Notes: generated by a model not told the origin, from the letters alone. A DNA stretch of 64,000 bases from UMGS1251 sp036666555 (GCA_036666555.1 JAVWVS010000002.1:62001-126000), one strand, 5' to 3'. Counted from the stretch's first letter, positions 8,924-18,320 are shown. Numbers and translations: made by a program.

Positions 8924-8976
8924 AAAACAGTGCCGGGAAAATGGATTATCATTCCATCTTTCCCAGCACTGTTTTT
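8924..8976. terminator. Bidirectional terminator between aroF and the amidase gene
   Basis: Long hairpin: AAAAACAGTGC and GGGAAA on the left pair with TTTCCC and GCACTGTTTTT on the right, with A and T tracts at both ends, so it can stop transcripts from both sides. It covers the last codons of the minus-strand amidase gene. Confidence 0.85.
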
Positions 8977-9623
8977 ACGTCTGCACGAAATGCTTCCCAT
9001 GCATTTTCATGATCCACAAAATATTTCGGACATATCTTTCCTGTAATATCATAATGACGTATTACGTCCTTCTCCGTCAAATCAAACTTCTTACATAACC
9101 ATGCCGTTAATTGCACCATGGAACGATAAGTCTGGTCATTGAACTTCCCACTTGCATCCGGATGACAGCATTCCATGGACACAGTATCCTCGTTTCGTTT
9201 ATTAGATGCATAAGCAATCTCCCAGGTTGGGATACACTGTATAATTTCTCCATCCAATCCAACAATAAAATGACTGCTTACTTTTGTTTCATGGCTGTCT
9301 TTGAGTCCTTGAAAATAGTCCCGGTTCTGCTGTGCAGTCGCCCCCGGATTCGCTGTATAATGGATGACAATCCCATTGATTTTACCGGATTTCAGCCCCG
9401 GTCTGGAATACTCATTCACATCTAAAAGCTGCACATCCATAGCCGGTTTCGCAGCATCGATATCTGCACCTTTCTTCTCGGAATACTTTGCCGGTTTCAA
9501 TAATTGAACTGCTCCAAGAACTACCGTCAGCAGAATCAACAATACAATTCCTAATTTCATATACACTTGTATTCTGGTGTGTCGTCTCGCTTTGGAAGGT
9601 CTTTTTCTCTTTCGTTGATTCAT
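8949..9623 (-). CDS. Membrane-anchored N-acetylmuramoyl-L-alanine amidase (Amidase_2 type)
   Basis: Zinc amidase that cleaves the bond between MurNAc and the stem peptide of peptidoglycan. 224 residues: a basic N-terminus and one membrane helix (about residues 22-43), a short linker, then an Amidase_2/PGRP fold with ligands in IVIHYTANP (first histidine), IRHYDITGKICPKYF (second histidine and cysteine) and the acidic residue in SMECC. It therefore acts outside the membrane, tethered by an uncleaved anchor. It starts 3 bp after guaB, so the two are probably co-transcribed, an arrangement with no obvious functional logic. Confidence 0.9.
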   Translation of the reverse strand: MNQRKRKRPSKARRHTRIQVYMKLGIVLLILLTVVLGAVQLLKPAKYSEKKGADIDAAKPAMDVQLLDVNEYSRPGLKSGKINGIVIHYTANPGATAQQNRDYFQGLKDSHETKVSSHFIVGLDGEIIQCIPTWEIAYASNKRNEDTVSMECCHPDASGKFNDQTYRSMVQLTAWLCKKFDLTEKDVIRHYDITGKICPKYFVDHENAWEAFRADVKTVLGKME

Positions 9624-9626
9624 TAA

Positions 9627-11081
9627 CTATTCGTCTACGCTATAATTAGGCGCTTCTTTTGTAATATGAATATCATGAGGATGGCTTTCTTTTAAAGAAG
9701 CTGCGGAAATCTTTACAAACTGTGCAGATTCTTTCAATGTTTCAATGTTTTGCGCTCCACAATATCCCATTCCGGAGCGAAGACCACCCATCAACTGAAA
9801 CACCGTATCTTCTACCGTTCCTTTATATGCGACACGACCTTCTACACCTTCCGGAACTAATTTTTTGGCGTTCTCCTGGAAATAGCGGTCCTTGCTACCA
9901 TTTTCCATGGCTGCAATCGATCCCATTCCACGATATACTTTATATTTTCTCCCTTGATACAGTTCAAATGTTCCCGGACTTTCATCACAACCTGCAAAGA
10001 TGCTTCCCATCATACACACATTCGCACCCGCTGCAATCGCTTTAGTCATATCTCCGGAATACTTGATTCCTCCATCTGCAATAATCGGAATACCGGATGC
10101 TTTCGCTGCTTCATAACAATCCATCACTGCCGTAATCTGTGGCACACCAATTCCTGCTACGATACGAGTGGTACAAATAGATCCCGGACCAATTCCTACT
10201 TTGACTGCATCTACACCGGCATCAATTAGTGCTTTCGTAGCAGCTCCGGTAGCAACGTTCCCTGCAATTACCTGCAGTTGTGGGAATCTTTCTTTTACCA
10301 TCTGCACGGTCCGCAATACATTCGCCGAATGTCCATGAGCAGAATCCATTACGATGACATCTACTTTGGACTTTACAAGCTCTGCCACACGTTCCAGACA
10401 ATTGGATGTAATTCCTACTGCAGCTCCACATAACAAGCGCCCTTGCTCATCTTTTGCTGAAAGGGGATACTTAATCTGTTTTTCAATATCCTTAATCGTA
10501 ATAAGTCCTTTTAAATTGCCATCCTTATCTACAATCGGAAGTTTTTCTTTTCTCGCTTTTGCAAGAATTTTCTTGGCTTCTTCCAAGGTGATTCCTTCCG
10601 GCGCAGTAATTAATCCTTCTGAAGTCATGGATTCTTTGATTTTCTTGGAAAAATCTTCTTCGAACTTTAAATCACGGTTCGTAATAATTCCAACTAATTT
10701 TCTTCCTTCTGTAATGGGAACTCCCGAAATACGGAACTTAGACATTAAGTCATTGGCATCTTCTAATGTATGTTCCGGGGAAAGATAAAATGGGTCTGTG
10801 ATGACACCATTCTCAGATCGTTTTACTTTGTCCACTTCTTCTGCTTGCTGCTCAATAGACATGTTCTTATGAATAATTCCAATTCCACCTTGACGTGCCA
10901 TGGCAATGGCCATACGATGTTCTGTTACCGTATCCATCCCCGCACTCATCATCGGAATATTTAATAAAATATTTTTCGTAAGGTTAGTTGATAAATCTAC
11001 CTGATTTGCAATGATTTCCGAATATGCCGGAACCAGAAGTACATCATCAAATGTAATTCCTTCCCCAATAATTTTACCCAC
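9627..11081 (-). CDS. guaB: Inosine-5'-monophosphate dehydrogenase
   Basis: Oxidises IMP to XMP with NAD, the first step towards GMP. The 484-residue protein has the usual TIM barrel interrupted by a tandem CBS pair (about residues 95-205). The catalytic cysteine is C303 in GIGPGSICTTR, and the flap motif YRGMGS is present. The start is a GTG at 11081 with GAGAGGAAG upstream. Its product feeds GTP, the ligand of CodY, whose gene lies 3 kb upstream; this is context only. Confidence 0.97.
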   Translation of the reverse strand: MGKIIGEGITFDDVLLVPAYSEIIANQVDLSTNLTKNILLNIPMMSAGMDTVTEHRMAIAMARQGGIGIIHKNMSIEQQAEEVDKVKRSENGVITDPFYLSPEHTLEDANDLMSKFRISGVPITEGRKLVGIITNRDLKFEEDFSKKIKESMTSEGLITAPEGITLEEAKKILAKARKEKLPIVDKDGNLKGLITIKDIEKQIKYPLSAKDEQGRLLCGAAVGITSNCLERVAELVKSKVDVIVMDSAHGHSANVLRTVQMVKERFPQLQVIAGNVATGAATKALIDAGVDAVKVGIGPGSICTTRIVAGIGVPQITAVMDCYEAAKASGIPIIADGGIKYSGDMTKAIAAGANVCMMGSIFAGCDESPGTFELYQGRKYKVYRGMGSIAAMENGSKDRYFQENAKKLVPEGVEGRVAYKGTVEDTVFQLMGGLRSGMGYCGAQNIETLKESAQFVKISAASLKESHPHDIHITKEAPNYSVDE

Positions 11082-11127
11082 GCTTTCTTCCTCTCTTTCT
11101 CTGCTGTTTGTTAGATGTTTATCTGTT

Positions 11128-11156
11128 ATAGTACAAAAATCTCAACTCAATGTCAA
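11128..11156 (-). promoter_or_regulatory. Promoter of guaB
   Basis: Minus-strand TTGACA, 17-bp spacer and TACTAT about 47 bp upstream of the guaB GTG. The -35 box sits only three bases past the stop codon of the upstream DUF6106-like gene. Confidence 0.55.
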
Positions 11157-11158
11157 GA

Positions 11159-11647
11159 CTAAATAATGACTTTTCTTGGAGCCACTAATCGAATGCCCTC
11201 TAAAATATCTCCATTGGGTTCGAAAATCACTTTTGTTTTTTGTCCATTTTGAGTCACAATCATTTCATACGTTTTATGATCTGTCTCGCCACTGCTAAAA
11301 TTCAGCACCTTTGTACACGGATAACCCTTTAGCTCCGATGCATTGCTCGGTGCAATGATATCCATGTCATTGACCGTGGTCGCAAATACCCTTTTTCTTT
11401 TTTCCTTGGACATAATCTTATCAATATCCAAATCACCATTTACATACAAATATTCATATTCTACATTCAATCTTTTAAATAAAAAAACATCTGCAACAAT
11501 CAAAAGCACAGGTATCATAATTGCAAACTGAAATAAAAGAATGGTAAGAAAAGAAAGACCTGTTACTACAATCATGCCTGCCTTGATTGCAAGTGATCCT
11601 ATCGTTGCTTTTCGTTTTACCAATTGTTCTGTATAATAATCGCCCAT
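11159..11647 (-). CDS. Conserved membrane protein of unknown function (DUF6106-like)
   Basis: 162 residues. The N-terminal part has two hydrophobic helices back to back (about residues 18-60), followed by a soluble domain rich in beta-strand pattern (VFATTVNDMDIIAPSNASELKG). I associate it with DUF6106, seen in Lachnospiraceae, but the assignment is from memory of sequence style and no function is known. The start at 11647 (MGDYYTEQLVKRK) is preceded by GGAGG at six bases; a TTG 45 bases upstream has none. It stands alone between groEL and guaB. Confidence 0.7.
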   Translation of the reverse strand: MGDYYTEQLVKRKATIGSLAIKAGMIVVTGLSFLTILLFQFAIMIPVLLIVADVFLFKRLNVEYEYLYVNGDLDIDKIMSKEKRKRVFATTVNDMDIIAPSNASELKGYPCTKVLNFSSGETDHKTYEMIVTQNGQKTKVIFEPNGDILEGIRLVAPRKVII

Positions 11648-11708
11648 ATCCATCCTCCATCTATTGTTGGTATAAACTTCATTGTAGCACAATTTTCTTT
11701 ATTTTAAA

Positions 11709-11758
11709 ACAAAAAATTACCCAACAAAATAGTTTGTTCTATTTTGTCGGGTAAAATA
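11709..11758 (-). terminator. Terminator of groESL
   Basis: Stem TTACCC/ACAAAATA with TATTTTGT/GGGTAA around an 8-base loop, followed on the minus strand by a run of six T. It lies just after the groEL stop. Confidence 0.75.
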
Positions 11759-11775
11759 ATTGACAGGGCTTCTAA

Positions 11776-13398
11776 TTACATCATTCCCATTCCCGGACCA
11801 CCTGCTGGCATAGCCGGAGCGTCTTCTTTTTTATTTGCCACAACAGACTCTGTTGTTAACAATGTAGAAGCTACACTGGTTGCATTTTGGAGGGCACTTC
11901 TGGTAACCTTTGCTGGGTCCAAAATTCCACTCTTAACCATATCTACATATTCTTCTGCTAAAACATCAAACCCCATTCCGACTTTTGATTCTTTCACTTT
12001 ATTAATAATCACGGAACCTTCCAGTCCTGCATTCGCTGCAATGTGGAACAATGGAGATTCTAATGCTTTTAAAATAATGTTAGCACCTGTTTTTTCGTCA
12101 CCGGATAATTTAGATGCATATTTTTGTACTTCTTTTGCTGCGTGAATATAAGCAGAACCACCGCCTGCAATAATTCCTTCTTCTACGGCTGCTCTGGTAG
12201 CTGCAAGTGCATCTTCCATACGAAGTTTTGCTTCCTTCATTTCTGTTTCGGTTGCTGCTCCTACGCGGATAACAGCAACACCACCAGCTAATTTTGCAAG
12301 TCTTTCCTGCAATTTTTCTTTATCAAAATCAGAAGTGGTATCTGCAATTTGTTTTTTAATCTGATCTACACGTGCTGTGATTGCATCCTTGTCTCCGGAG
12401 CCATCTACGATAACGGTATTTTCTTTCTGTACTTTCACTGATTTTGCACGACCAAGTTGTTCCATTGTCGTTTCTTTTAGATCCAGTCCCAGTTCTTCAG
12501 AAATCACTTGACCACCGGTTAAGATGGCAATGTCTTGTAACATTTCTTTTCTTCTATCACCATATCCAGGTGCTTTTACCGCTACTACATTAAAGGTTCC
12601 ACGTAATTTATTGACAATCAAAGTAGTCAATGCTTCGCCTTCAATATCCTCTGCAATAATTAACAATCTAGAACCAGATTGTACGATTTGCTCTAATACC
12701 GGAAGGATTTCCTGAATGTTAGAAATCTTCTTGTCTGTAATTAAGATATAAGGATCGTCCAGATTGGCTTCCATTTTATCCATATCCGTTGCCATGTATG
12801 CAGAAATATATCCACGGTCAAATTGCATTCCTTCTACCAAATCCAATTCTGTCTTCATAGTTTTAGATTCTTCGATTGTAATCACGCCATCATTAGATAC
12901 TTTTTCCATCGCATCTGCTACCATGATTCCAACTTCTTCGTCTCCTGCTGAAATAGCTGCTACTTTTGCAATTTGATCTTTATCTTTTACTTTACTGCTC
13001 ATTTTTGCAATGGATTCTACTGCTACTTCTGTTGATTTTCTCATTCCTTTTCGAAGGATGATTGGATTGGCACCTGCTGCTAAGTTCTTCATTCCTTCAT
13101 GTACCATTGCCTGTGCAAGTACGGTCGCCGTGGTAGTTCCATCTCCTGCTACATCGTTGGTCTTAGACGCAACTTCTTTGATCAACTGTGCTCCCATATT
13201 TTCAAATGCATCTTCTAATTCGATTTCTTTTGCGATTGTAACACCATCGTTCGTAATCAATGGAGCACCGAATGATTTATCCAATACTACGTTTCTTCCT
13301 TTTGGCCCTAATGTTACACGAACCGTATCTGCTAACTGATTTACCCCTGATTCTAATGCGGCTCTTGCGCCGGCTCCATATTTAATTTCCTTTGCCAT
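11776..13398 (-). CDS. groL: Chaperonin GroEL (Hsp60)
   Basis: ATP-driven folding chamber subunit working with GroES. 540 residues, full length, with the three-domain chaperonin build: GAGARAALESGVNQLADTV and VAGDGTTTATVLAQ in the equatorial ATP site, an apical domain (about 190-375) and the glycine/methionine-rich tail GGPGMGMM. GGAGG lies 9 bases before the ATG. It follows groES by 12 bp in a CIRCE-controlled operon. Confidence 0.98.
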   Translation of the reverse strand: MAKEIKYGAGARAALESGVNQLADTVRVTLGPKGRNVVLDKSFGAPLITNDGVTIAKEIELEDAFENMGAQLIKEVASKTNDVAGDGTTTATVLAQAMVHEGMKNLAAGANPIILRKGMRKSTEVAVESIAKMSSKVKDKDQIAKVAAISAGDEEVGIMVADAMEKVSNDGVITIEESKTMKTELDLVEGMQFDRGYISAYMATDMDKMEANLDDPYILITDKKISNIQEILPVLEQIVQSGSRLLIIAEDIEGEALTTLIVNKLRGTFNVVAVKAPGYGDRRKEMLQDIAILTGGQVISEELGLDLKETTMEQLGRAKSVKVQKENTVIVDGSGDKDAITARVDQIKKQIADTTSDFDKEKLQERLAKLAGGVAVIRVGAATETEMKEAKLRMEDALAATRAAVEEGIIAGGGSAYIHAAKEVQKYASKLSGDEKTGANIILKALESPLFHIAANAGLEGSVIINKVKESKVGMGFDVLAEEYVDMVKSGILDPAKVTRSALQNATSVASTLLTTESVVANKKEDAPAMPAGGPGMGMM

Positions 13399-13410
13399 GA
13401 TGACTTCCTC

Positions 13411-13695
13411 CTATTTTAAGACTGCTAAAATGTCGCTTTGTTTTACGATGACGTATTCTTCATCTTCTACTTCTACTTCTGTACCTGCATATTTTGAATA
13501 GATAACCTGATCGCCAATAGCCACTGTCATGACTACTTCATTACCCTCTATCAATCCTCCAGGTCCTACTGCCATCACTTCTGCCTGCTGAGGTTTTTCT
13601 TTTGCCTGACCTGGAATTACAATTCCGGATTTGGTTGTTTCCTCTGCTTCTAATTGTTTTAATACGACTCTGTCTCCTAATGGTACTAATTTCAT
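13411..13695 (-). CDS. groES: Co-chaperonin GroES (Hsp10)
   Basis: Seven-fold lid of the GroEL chamber. 94 residues with the family features LVPLGDRVVLK at the N-terminus, the mobile loop (EETTKSGIVIP) and the roof loop region, ending YVIVKQSDILAV. First gene of the groESL operon, with AAGGAGG before the ATG and the CIRCE operator in its leader. Confidence 0.98.
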   Translation of the reverse strand: MKLVPLGDRVVLKQLEAEETTKSGIVIPGQAKEKPQQAEVMAVGPGGLIEGNEVVMTVAIGDQVIYSKYAGTEVEVEDEEYVIVKQSDILAVLK

Positions 13696-13725
13696 TTGAA
13701 TGCCTCCTTAAAAATTTTCAATTTA

Positions 13726-13752
13726 CTAGCACTCAATCAATTTGAGTGCTAA
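13726..13752. promoter_or_regulatory. CIRCE operator (HrcA site) of groESL
   Basis: TAGCACTC-N9-GAGTGCTAA, matching the CIRCE consensus TTAGCACTC-N9-GAGTGCTAA at all but the outermost base. It lies between the promoter and groES, where the HrcA repressor blocks transcription at normal temperature. hrcA itself is not in this window. Confidence 0.95.
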
Positions 13753-13766
13753 CATGCTGTATTTAT

Positions 13767-13795
13767 AAAATAACACTCCTATTTCCATTTGTCAA
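13767..13795 (-). promoter_or_regulatory. groESL promoter
   Basis: Minus-strand TTGACA (13790-13795), 17-bp spacer and TATTTT (13767-13772), immediately upstream of the CIRCE element. This is the usual vegetative sigma-A arrangement for groESL in Firmicutes. Confidence 0.7.
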
Positions 13796-13806
13796 CAGCC
13801 TTTCCA

Positions 13807-14112
13807 TTACTTTATATTTATTTTATAAAATCCGTTTTCCACTTGTAGAATCAAGATTTTTCCTTCTTCATTTTGATACCGCTCTTTTATCATTCCGTCG
13901 CATAAAATCACTTCTTCCTCTAATATCAGTTTGCACTGATAAACTGCATCCAATAGGATATGGGGAAGTTCTCCCTGTAAAAGACTTAAATAAATAAATT
14001 CTTCTCCTTTGTCATAAGTCAATATCTTACATGGATACACCCTTTCATCCACTGTTCCACCGGTTAAAATAGGATTCTCCATTTTTAGTTCTGCCATAAC
14101 TTCTTCGTACAT
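13807..14112 (-). CDS. Hypothetical protein between codY and groES
   Basis: About 101 residues, acidic, with an alternating hydrophobic pattern suggesting a small beta-barrel (YPCKILTYDKGEEFIYLSLLQGELPHILLDAVYQCKL). The pattern resembles the N-terminal (YcgR-N-like) half of PilZ proteins, but no PilZ RxxxR motif follows, so I do not assign it. The start at 14112 has AGGAGAG at six bases; the ATG at 14142 lacks a site. Lies downstream of the codY terminator on the same strand. Confidence 0.6.
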   Translation of the reverse strand: MYEEVMAELKMENPILTGGTVDERVYPCKILTYDKGEEFIYLSLLQGELPHILLDAVYQCKLILEEEVILCDGMIKERYQNEEGKILILQVENGFYKINIK

Positions 14113-14143
14113 ACTCTCTCTCCTCTCGTTTTTCTTTTCCAAT

Positions 14144-14176
14144 GAAAAAAGAGGATATCAGCCTCCTGATACCCTT
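14144..14176 (-). terminator. Terminator of codY
   Basis: GGGTATCA/TGATATCC stem with a GGAGGC loop, followed on the minus strand by six T. It overlaps the leader of the downstream hypothetical gene. Confidence 0.7.
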
Positions 14177-14182
14177 TTTTCT

Positions 14183-14965
14183 CTATTTTCTTCGTTCTTT
14201 TCTCAATCGGTCCAGTTCTACAAACACATAATCATTCACAACCTTGATGTAGGTTCCCTTCATTCCGGATGAGCGGGATTCTATGACGCCTGCACTTTCA
14301 AACTTACGAAGAGCATTTACAATGACTGATCTGGTAATTCCCACCCGATCTGCAATTCTGCTTGCCACTAAAATCCCTTCTGTACCTTCTAGCTCATCAA
14401 AAATATGAATAATTGCTTCCAGCTCTGAAAAAGAAAGTGTACTAATTGCGGATTGTACAATCTGTTCTTTTCTGGTTTCCTCAGCACTTTCTTCATTGAC
14501 TGAACGTAACATCTCCAGACCTACAACCGTAGTTCCATATTCGCTTAAAATAATATCATCAATCTCATATACCGCATCTTTTTTATAAATAAACAAAGTT
14601 CCCAATCTTTCGCCTGCAATATCAATTGGTGTAATAATTGCCTGATGTCCGCTTACTGCTTCTTGTGAGAATCCAAGCGTCTGCAAGTTTACATTTTCCT
14701 TGGTAGACAAAATACTTAATAATCTTTCATTTAACATTTCATCAATATGACCACCAATTTCTCCTTTGATCAATTCATGAATCATGTCCAATCCATCACA
14801 CTGACTAATACCCAATACTTTTCCTTTTTTACTGACCACCAATACATTGGATTTCAGTATTTCTGTCAGTACTGCACAAATATCATTGAATATGACTTTG
14901 CTGGAATTGTTATTATGCAATAGCTTATTAATCTTGCGTGTTTTATCTAATAACTGTACACTCAT
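14183..14965 (-). CDS. codY: GTP- and branched-chain amino acid-sensing repressor CodY
   Basis: Global regulator of Firmicutes that represses starvation-response genes when GTP and isoleucine/leucine/valine are plentiful. 260 residues, standard length: N-terminal GAF domain (about 1-155, start MSVQLLDKTRKINKLL) and C-terminal winged helix-turn-helix with the recognition region ASRIADRVGITRSVIVNALRKFESAGVIESRSSGMKGTYIKV (split motif near residues 200-245). I did not find a convincing CodY box (AATTTTCWGAAAATT) in the genes shown here. Confidence 0.96.
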   Translation of the reverse strand: MSVQLLDKTRKINKLLHNNNSSKVIFNDICAVLTEILKSNVLVVSKKGKVLGISQCDGLDMIHELIKGEIGGHIDEMLNERLLSILSTKENVNLQTLGFSQEAVSGHQAIITPIDIAGERLGTLFIYKKDAVYEIDDIILSEYGTTVVGLEMLRSVNEESAEETRKEQIVQSAISTLSFSELEAIIHIFDELEGTEGILVASRIADRVGITRSVIVNALRKFESAGVIESRSSGMKGTYIKVVNDYVFVELDRLRKERRK

Positions 14966-15052
14966 TCTTTCGCCTCCGTTTGGAATTCTCCTTTTCGACT
15001 CAATATTGTCCCAATTACACCTACAACTAATAAAAGAATCATTTACATATTC

Positions 15053-15081
15053 ATGTTATCATACAATTCTAACTTTATCAA
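15053..15081 (-). promoter_or_regulatory. Probable codY promoter
   Basis: Minus-strand TTGATA (15076-15081), 17-bp spacer, TAACAT (15053-15058), in the codY-topA gap. The codY ribosome site GGAGG lies downstream of it. Confidence 0.45.
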
Positions 15082-15104
15082 CGAATTTCCTTATTATTAC
15101 TTCA

Positions 15105-17171
15105 CTATTTTTTTTCTGTAACATATCCACATTCTTTGTCTGCACAAAGCAGTTTATTTCCTTTTTCCACCATATATCCACCGCATTTTGGACAGGTTTC
15201 TTTGGATGGTTTCTGCCATGACATGAATTCACAAGTGGGATTGTCCTCACAGCCGTAATATTTCCTGCCTTTTTTTGTTTTACGAAGAACAATATCTTTT
15301 CCACAGGTCGGACATGCCACTCCTATTTTCTCTAGATATGGTTTGGTATTGCGACAATCGGGAAATCCAGGACAGGCTAGAAATCGTCCATGAGGTCCGT
15401 ACTTGATCACCATATTTTTTCCACATTCTTCACAGATGACATCGGTTACTTCGTCTGCAATGGTAACGCTTTCCAACTCTTTTTCTGCAATTTTTACCGT
15501 TTCCGCAAGATCCGGATAGAAATTACTGATAATGGATTTCCATTCTACTCGACCTTCTTCTACCATATCCAAAAGACCTTCCATATTCGCCGTAAAGTTG
15601 ACATCTACAATGGTGGAAAAGGATTGTTTCATCATGCTGTTCACGACTTCACCTAACTCGGTCAAATATAGATTTTTATTTTCCTTTGCAATATAGCGTC
15701 TTCCGGTAATAGTGGAAATAGTAGGTGCATAAGTACTGGGACGTCCAATTCCCAGTTCTTCCAACATCTTTACCAAGGATGCCTCCGTATAATGTGCCGG
15801 TGGCTGCGTAAAATGCTGTTCCGTATCAAAGGATTCTTTGGATAATTTCGATTTTTGATCAATTCCTTTTAGCAACAGATTCGCTGCTTCTTTTTCCTCA
15901 TCCGATTCCACGTAAACCAGTCGAAATCCCTCGAATACAACTTTCGATGCCGCTACCGTAAAATAATAATTCCCTGCTTTGATCTTCACCGAAGTAGTCT
16001 CATACTTGGCCGGTTGCATTCTGCTGGCCATAAACCGTTTCCAGATTAACTGGTACAGACGAAACTGATCTCTGCTTAAAGATTCCTTTAAAGATGCCGG
16101 TGTCCTAGACACATCCGTAGGGCGAATGGCCTCATGTGCATCTTGGATTTTCTTCCCAGTATCTTTTTTCTTTTCCTCTACCGACACATATTCTTGTCCA
16201 TAATTTTCTCCGATATATGCTCTGGTAACTTCATCTGCCTCCTGGGATACTCTGGTGGAATCCGTACGTAAATAGGTAATGATACCTGCAGTGCCATTTC
16301 CTTTGATATCGATTCCTTCGTAAAGCTGTTGGGCAATTCGCATGGTCTTTGCTGTAGCAAAGTTCAAGCCTTTGGATGCTTCTTGTTGCAAGGTACTGGT
16401 GGTAAATGGTAGGGGTGCTTTCTTCGTTCTGGTTCCCTTTTTCACATCGGCCACACTGTATTTTGCCTTTTCCACTTCTTTTAAAATACCATCCAACTCT
16501 TCTTTCGAATGGATGATCATCTTTTTGTCTTCGGTTCCATAGAACTTAGCCACCAACGGTTTCTTCTCTCCCGCCACGTTAAATGTTCCATCCAAACTCC
16601 AGTATTCTTCTGGAATAAATGCATCAATTTCCTCTTCGCGGTCAGCAATGATGCGAAGTGCGACCGACTGCACTCGTCCTGCACTCAAGCCTCTTTTTAC
16701 TTTTGCCCACAAAATGGGGCTGATGGTATATCCCACTAATCGATCCAGCATACGTCTGGCCTGCTGTGCATTGACTAAATCCATATCTATTTCTCTGGCA
16801 TCTTTCAAAGATGCTTTGACTGCAGTTTTCGTAATTTCATTAAAACTGATACGATACATTTTTTTTGCTTCTAGCTTTAAGGATTTGGACAAATGCCACG
16901 CAATCGCCTCCCCTTCACGGTCAGGGTCAGTTGCGAGGTAAATCTTATCTGCTTTCTTTACTTCTTTTCGTAAATTGGCAAGAATATCCCCTTTCCCTCT
17001 GATTGTAATATATTTTGGTTCGTAATCATGTTCTACATCAATTCCCAGCTGGCTCTTTGGCAAATCTCTTACATGCCCGTTAGAAGCTGCTACTGAATAA
17101 CTATTTCCCAGAAACTTTTTAATTGTTTTTACCTTCGCAGGAGATTCTACGATTACAAGATAATGTGCCAT
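15105..17171 (-). CDS. topA: DNA topoisomerase I (type IA)
   Basis: Relaxes negative supercoils through a 5'-phosphotyrosine intermediate. 688 residues: N-terminal Toprim domain (LVIVESPAKVKTIKKFLG; later DPDREGEAIAWH), the central gate domains with active-site tyrosine in GIITYLRTDSTRVS, and three C-terminal zinc ribbons (CEEC..CPGFPDC, CPTC..CEDNPTC, CPKC..CADKEC), all with four cysteines. GGAGGG precedes the ATG. It follows dprA by about 25 bp; comM-dprA-topA is a common operon order in Firmicutes. Confidence 0.97.
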   Translation of the reverse strand: MAHYLVIVESPAKVKTIKKFLGNSYSVAASNGHVRDLPKSQLGIDVEHDYEPKYITIRGKGDILANLRKEVKKADKIYLATDPDREGEAIAWHLSKSLKLEAKKMYRISFNEITKTAVKASLKDAREIDMDLVNAQQARRMLDRLVGYTISPILWAKVKRGLSAGRVQSVALRIIADREEEIDAFIPEEYWSLDGTFNVAGEKKPLVAKFYGTEDKKMIIHSKEELDGILKEVEKAKYSVADVKKGTRTKKAPLPFTTSTLQQEASKGLNFATAKTMRIAQQLYEGIDIKGNGTAGIITYLRTDSTRVSQEADEVTRAYIGENYGQEYVSVEEKKKDTGKKIQDAHEAIRPTDVSRTPASLKESLSRDQFRLYQLIWKRFMASRMQPAKYETTSVKIKAGNYYFTVAASKVVFEGFRLVYVESDEEKEAANLLLKGIDQKSKLSKESFDTEQHFTQPPAHYTEASLVKMLEELGIGRPSTYAPTISTITGRRYIAKENKNLYLTELGEVVNSMMKQSFSTIVDVNFTANMEGLLDMVEEGRVEWKSIISNFYPDLAETVKIAEKELESVTIADEVTDVICEECGKNMVIKYGPHGRFLACPGFPDCRNTKPYLEKIGVACPTCGKDIVLRKTKKGRKYYGCEDNPTCEFMSWQKPSKETCPKCGGYMVEKGNKLLCADKECGYVTEKK

Positions 17172-17197
17172 ATATGCCCTCCATAGCAGTTTGTTTA

Positions 17198-18316
17198 TTA
17201 TATTCTCACATAATAATTCTTAGTAATTTCTTGAACCAGTCCCTTCATTTCCAACGAAATCATCTGTTCCATCAGCACCTGTGCCGGTAGACCAAGTTCG
17301 TGAATTAACTGATTCAGGTTCTTTTGCTCTTGACCGAGACAACTATACAACAATTTTTCTGTACTTTCAAGCATTATTTCTTTTTTCAGCAACTTCTCTA
17401 CGTTTTTCGCACACAATTTTGACTCTTTAAAATTTCGATTTGCCCATGCAACTTCCAGTTCTTTTACTAATTCTTCCGGAGACAATAAAATCCCCGCACC
17501 CTGTGCGATCAGCTCATTACACCCTTGACTTAACACGTTGGTGATCATTCCCGGCAACGCATAGACATCCTTCCCCTGCTCCAAAGCAAAATCCGCGGTA
17601 ATCAATGATCCACTTTTCTTTTTCGCTTCCATGACCAGCACTGCATCTGCCAGTCCACTGATGATTCGATTCCTTGCAGGAAAATACTGTGGCAGAGGTG
17701 CTGTTTCCGGGGGTTGTTCCGTAATGATTCCTCCCTGTTTTTGCAAATTCATGTACAGTTCTATATGCTCTCTTGGATAACAAACATCTGCGCCGCTGGC
17801 AAGAATTCCAAAGGTTCGCCCTCCTGTTTCTACGGCTTTTCTTTGGGCAATCCCATCAATTCCTCTTGCCATTCCACTGATAATTTGTATGTCATGTGCC
17901 ACCAGTATTTCTGTAAATGCTTCCGTCTGATGTTCCCCATAAGGACTACACCCTCTAGCCCCTACAATGGCCACAGATGGACGGTTCTCATCCGGTAGCT
18001 GCCCTTTCACATAAAGTGCATAAGGCGGAGATGATATCTGGGTTAGATTGACAGGGTATTGGGGTGATAAATAGGGAACCAATTCCACCCCTTTTCCCCG
18101 CAATCGTTCATATTCCTCTTTCAATTTCCATACGGTTCGACTGTCTAAAATCAATCGAATATCCTTTTCTTCTAAAAAAGAAAACATTTTTAACTTTTTT
18201 TCTTCTATATAAAAGAGCTTGGATATTTTTCCACATGCTGTTTTTAAATGTCTTTTCTTTTTATCTGTCAATGGCTTTAGATTGGCAAACCAATACTCAT
18301 ACCACATTTCTTCCAT
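17198..18316 (-). CDS. dprA: DNA-processing protein DprA (Smf)
   Basis: Loads RecA onto incoming single-stranded DNA during natural transformation. 372 residues: an N-terminal helix-hairpin-like region, the Rossmann core (VAIVGARGCSPYG, ISGMARGIDGIAQ, LASGADVCYP, PARNRIISGLADAVLVMEA) and a C-terminal winged helix (about 315-372). I chose the ATG at 18316 because GGGGAGG lies 7 bases upstream and overlaps the comM stop; an earlier in-frame start would overlap comM by 68 bases and add a non-family N-terminus. Confidence 0.95.
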   Translation of the reverse strand: MEEMWYEYWFANLKPLTDKKKRHLKTACGKISKLFYIEEKKLKMFSFLEEKDIRLILDSRTVWKLKEEYERLRGKGVELVPYLSPQYPVNLTQISSPPYALYVKGQLPDENRPSVAIVGARGCSPYGEHQTEAFTEILVAHDIQIISGMARGIDGIAQRKAVETGGRTFGILASGADVCYPREHIELYMNLQKQGGIITEQPPETAPLPQYFPARNRIISGLADAVLVMEAKKKSGSLITADFALEQGKDVYALPGMITNVLSQGCNELIAQGAGILLSPEELVKELEVAWANRNFKESKLCAKNVEKLLKKEIMLESTEKLLYSCLGQEQKNLNQLIHELGLPAQVLMEQMISLEMKGLVQEITKNYYVRI

Positions 18317-18320
18317 TTCA

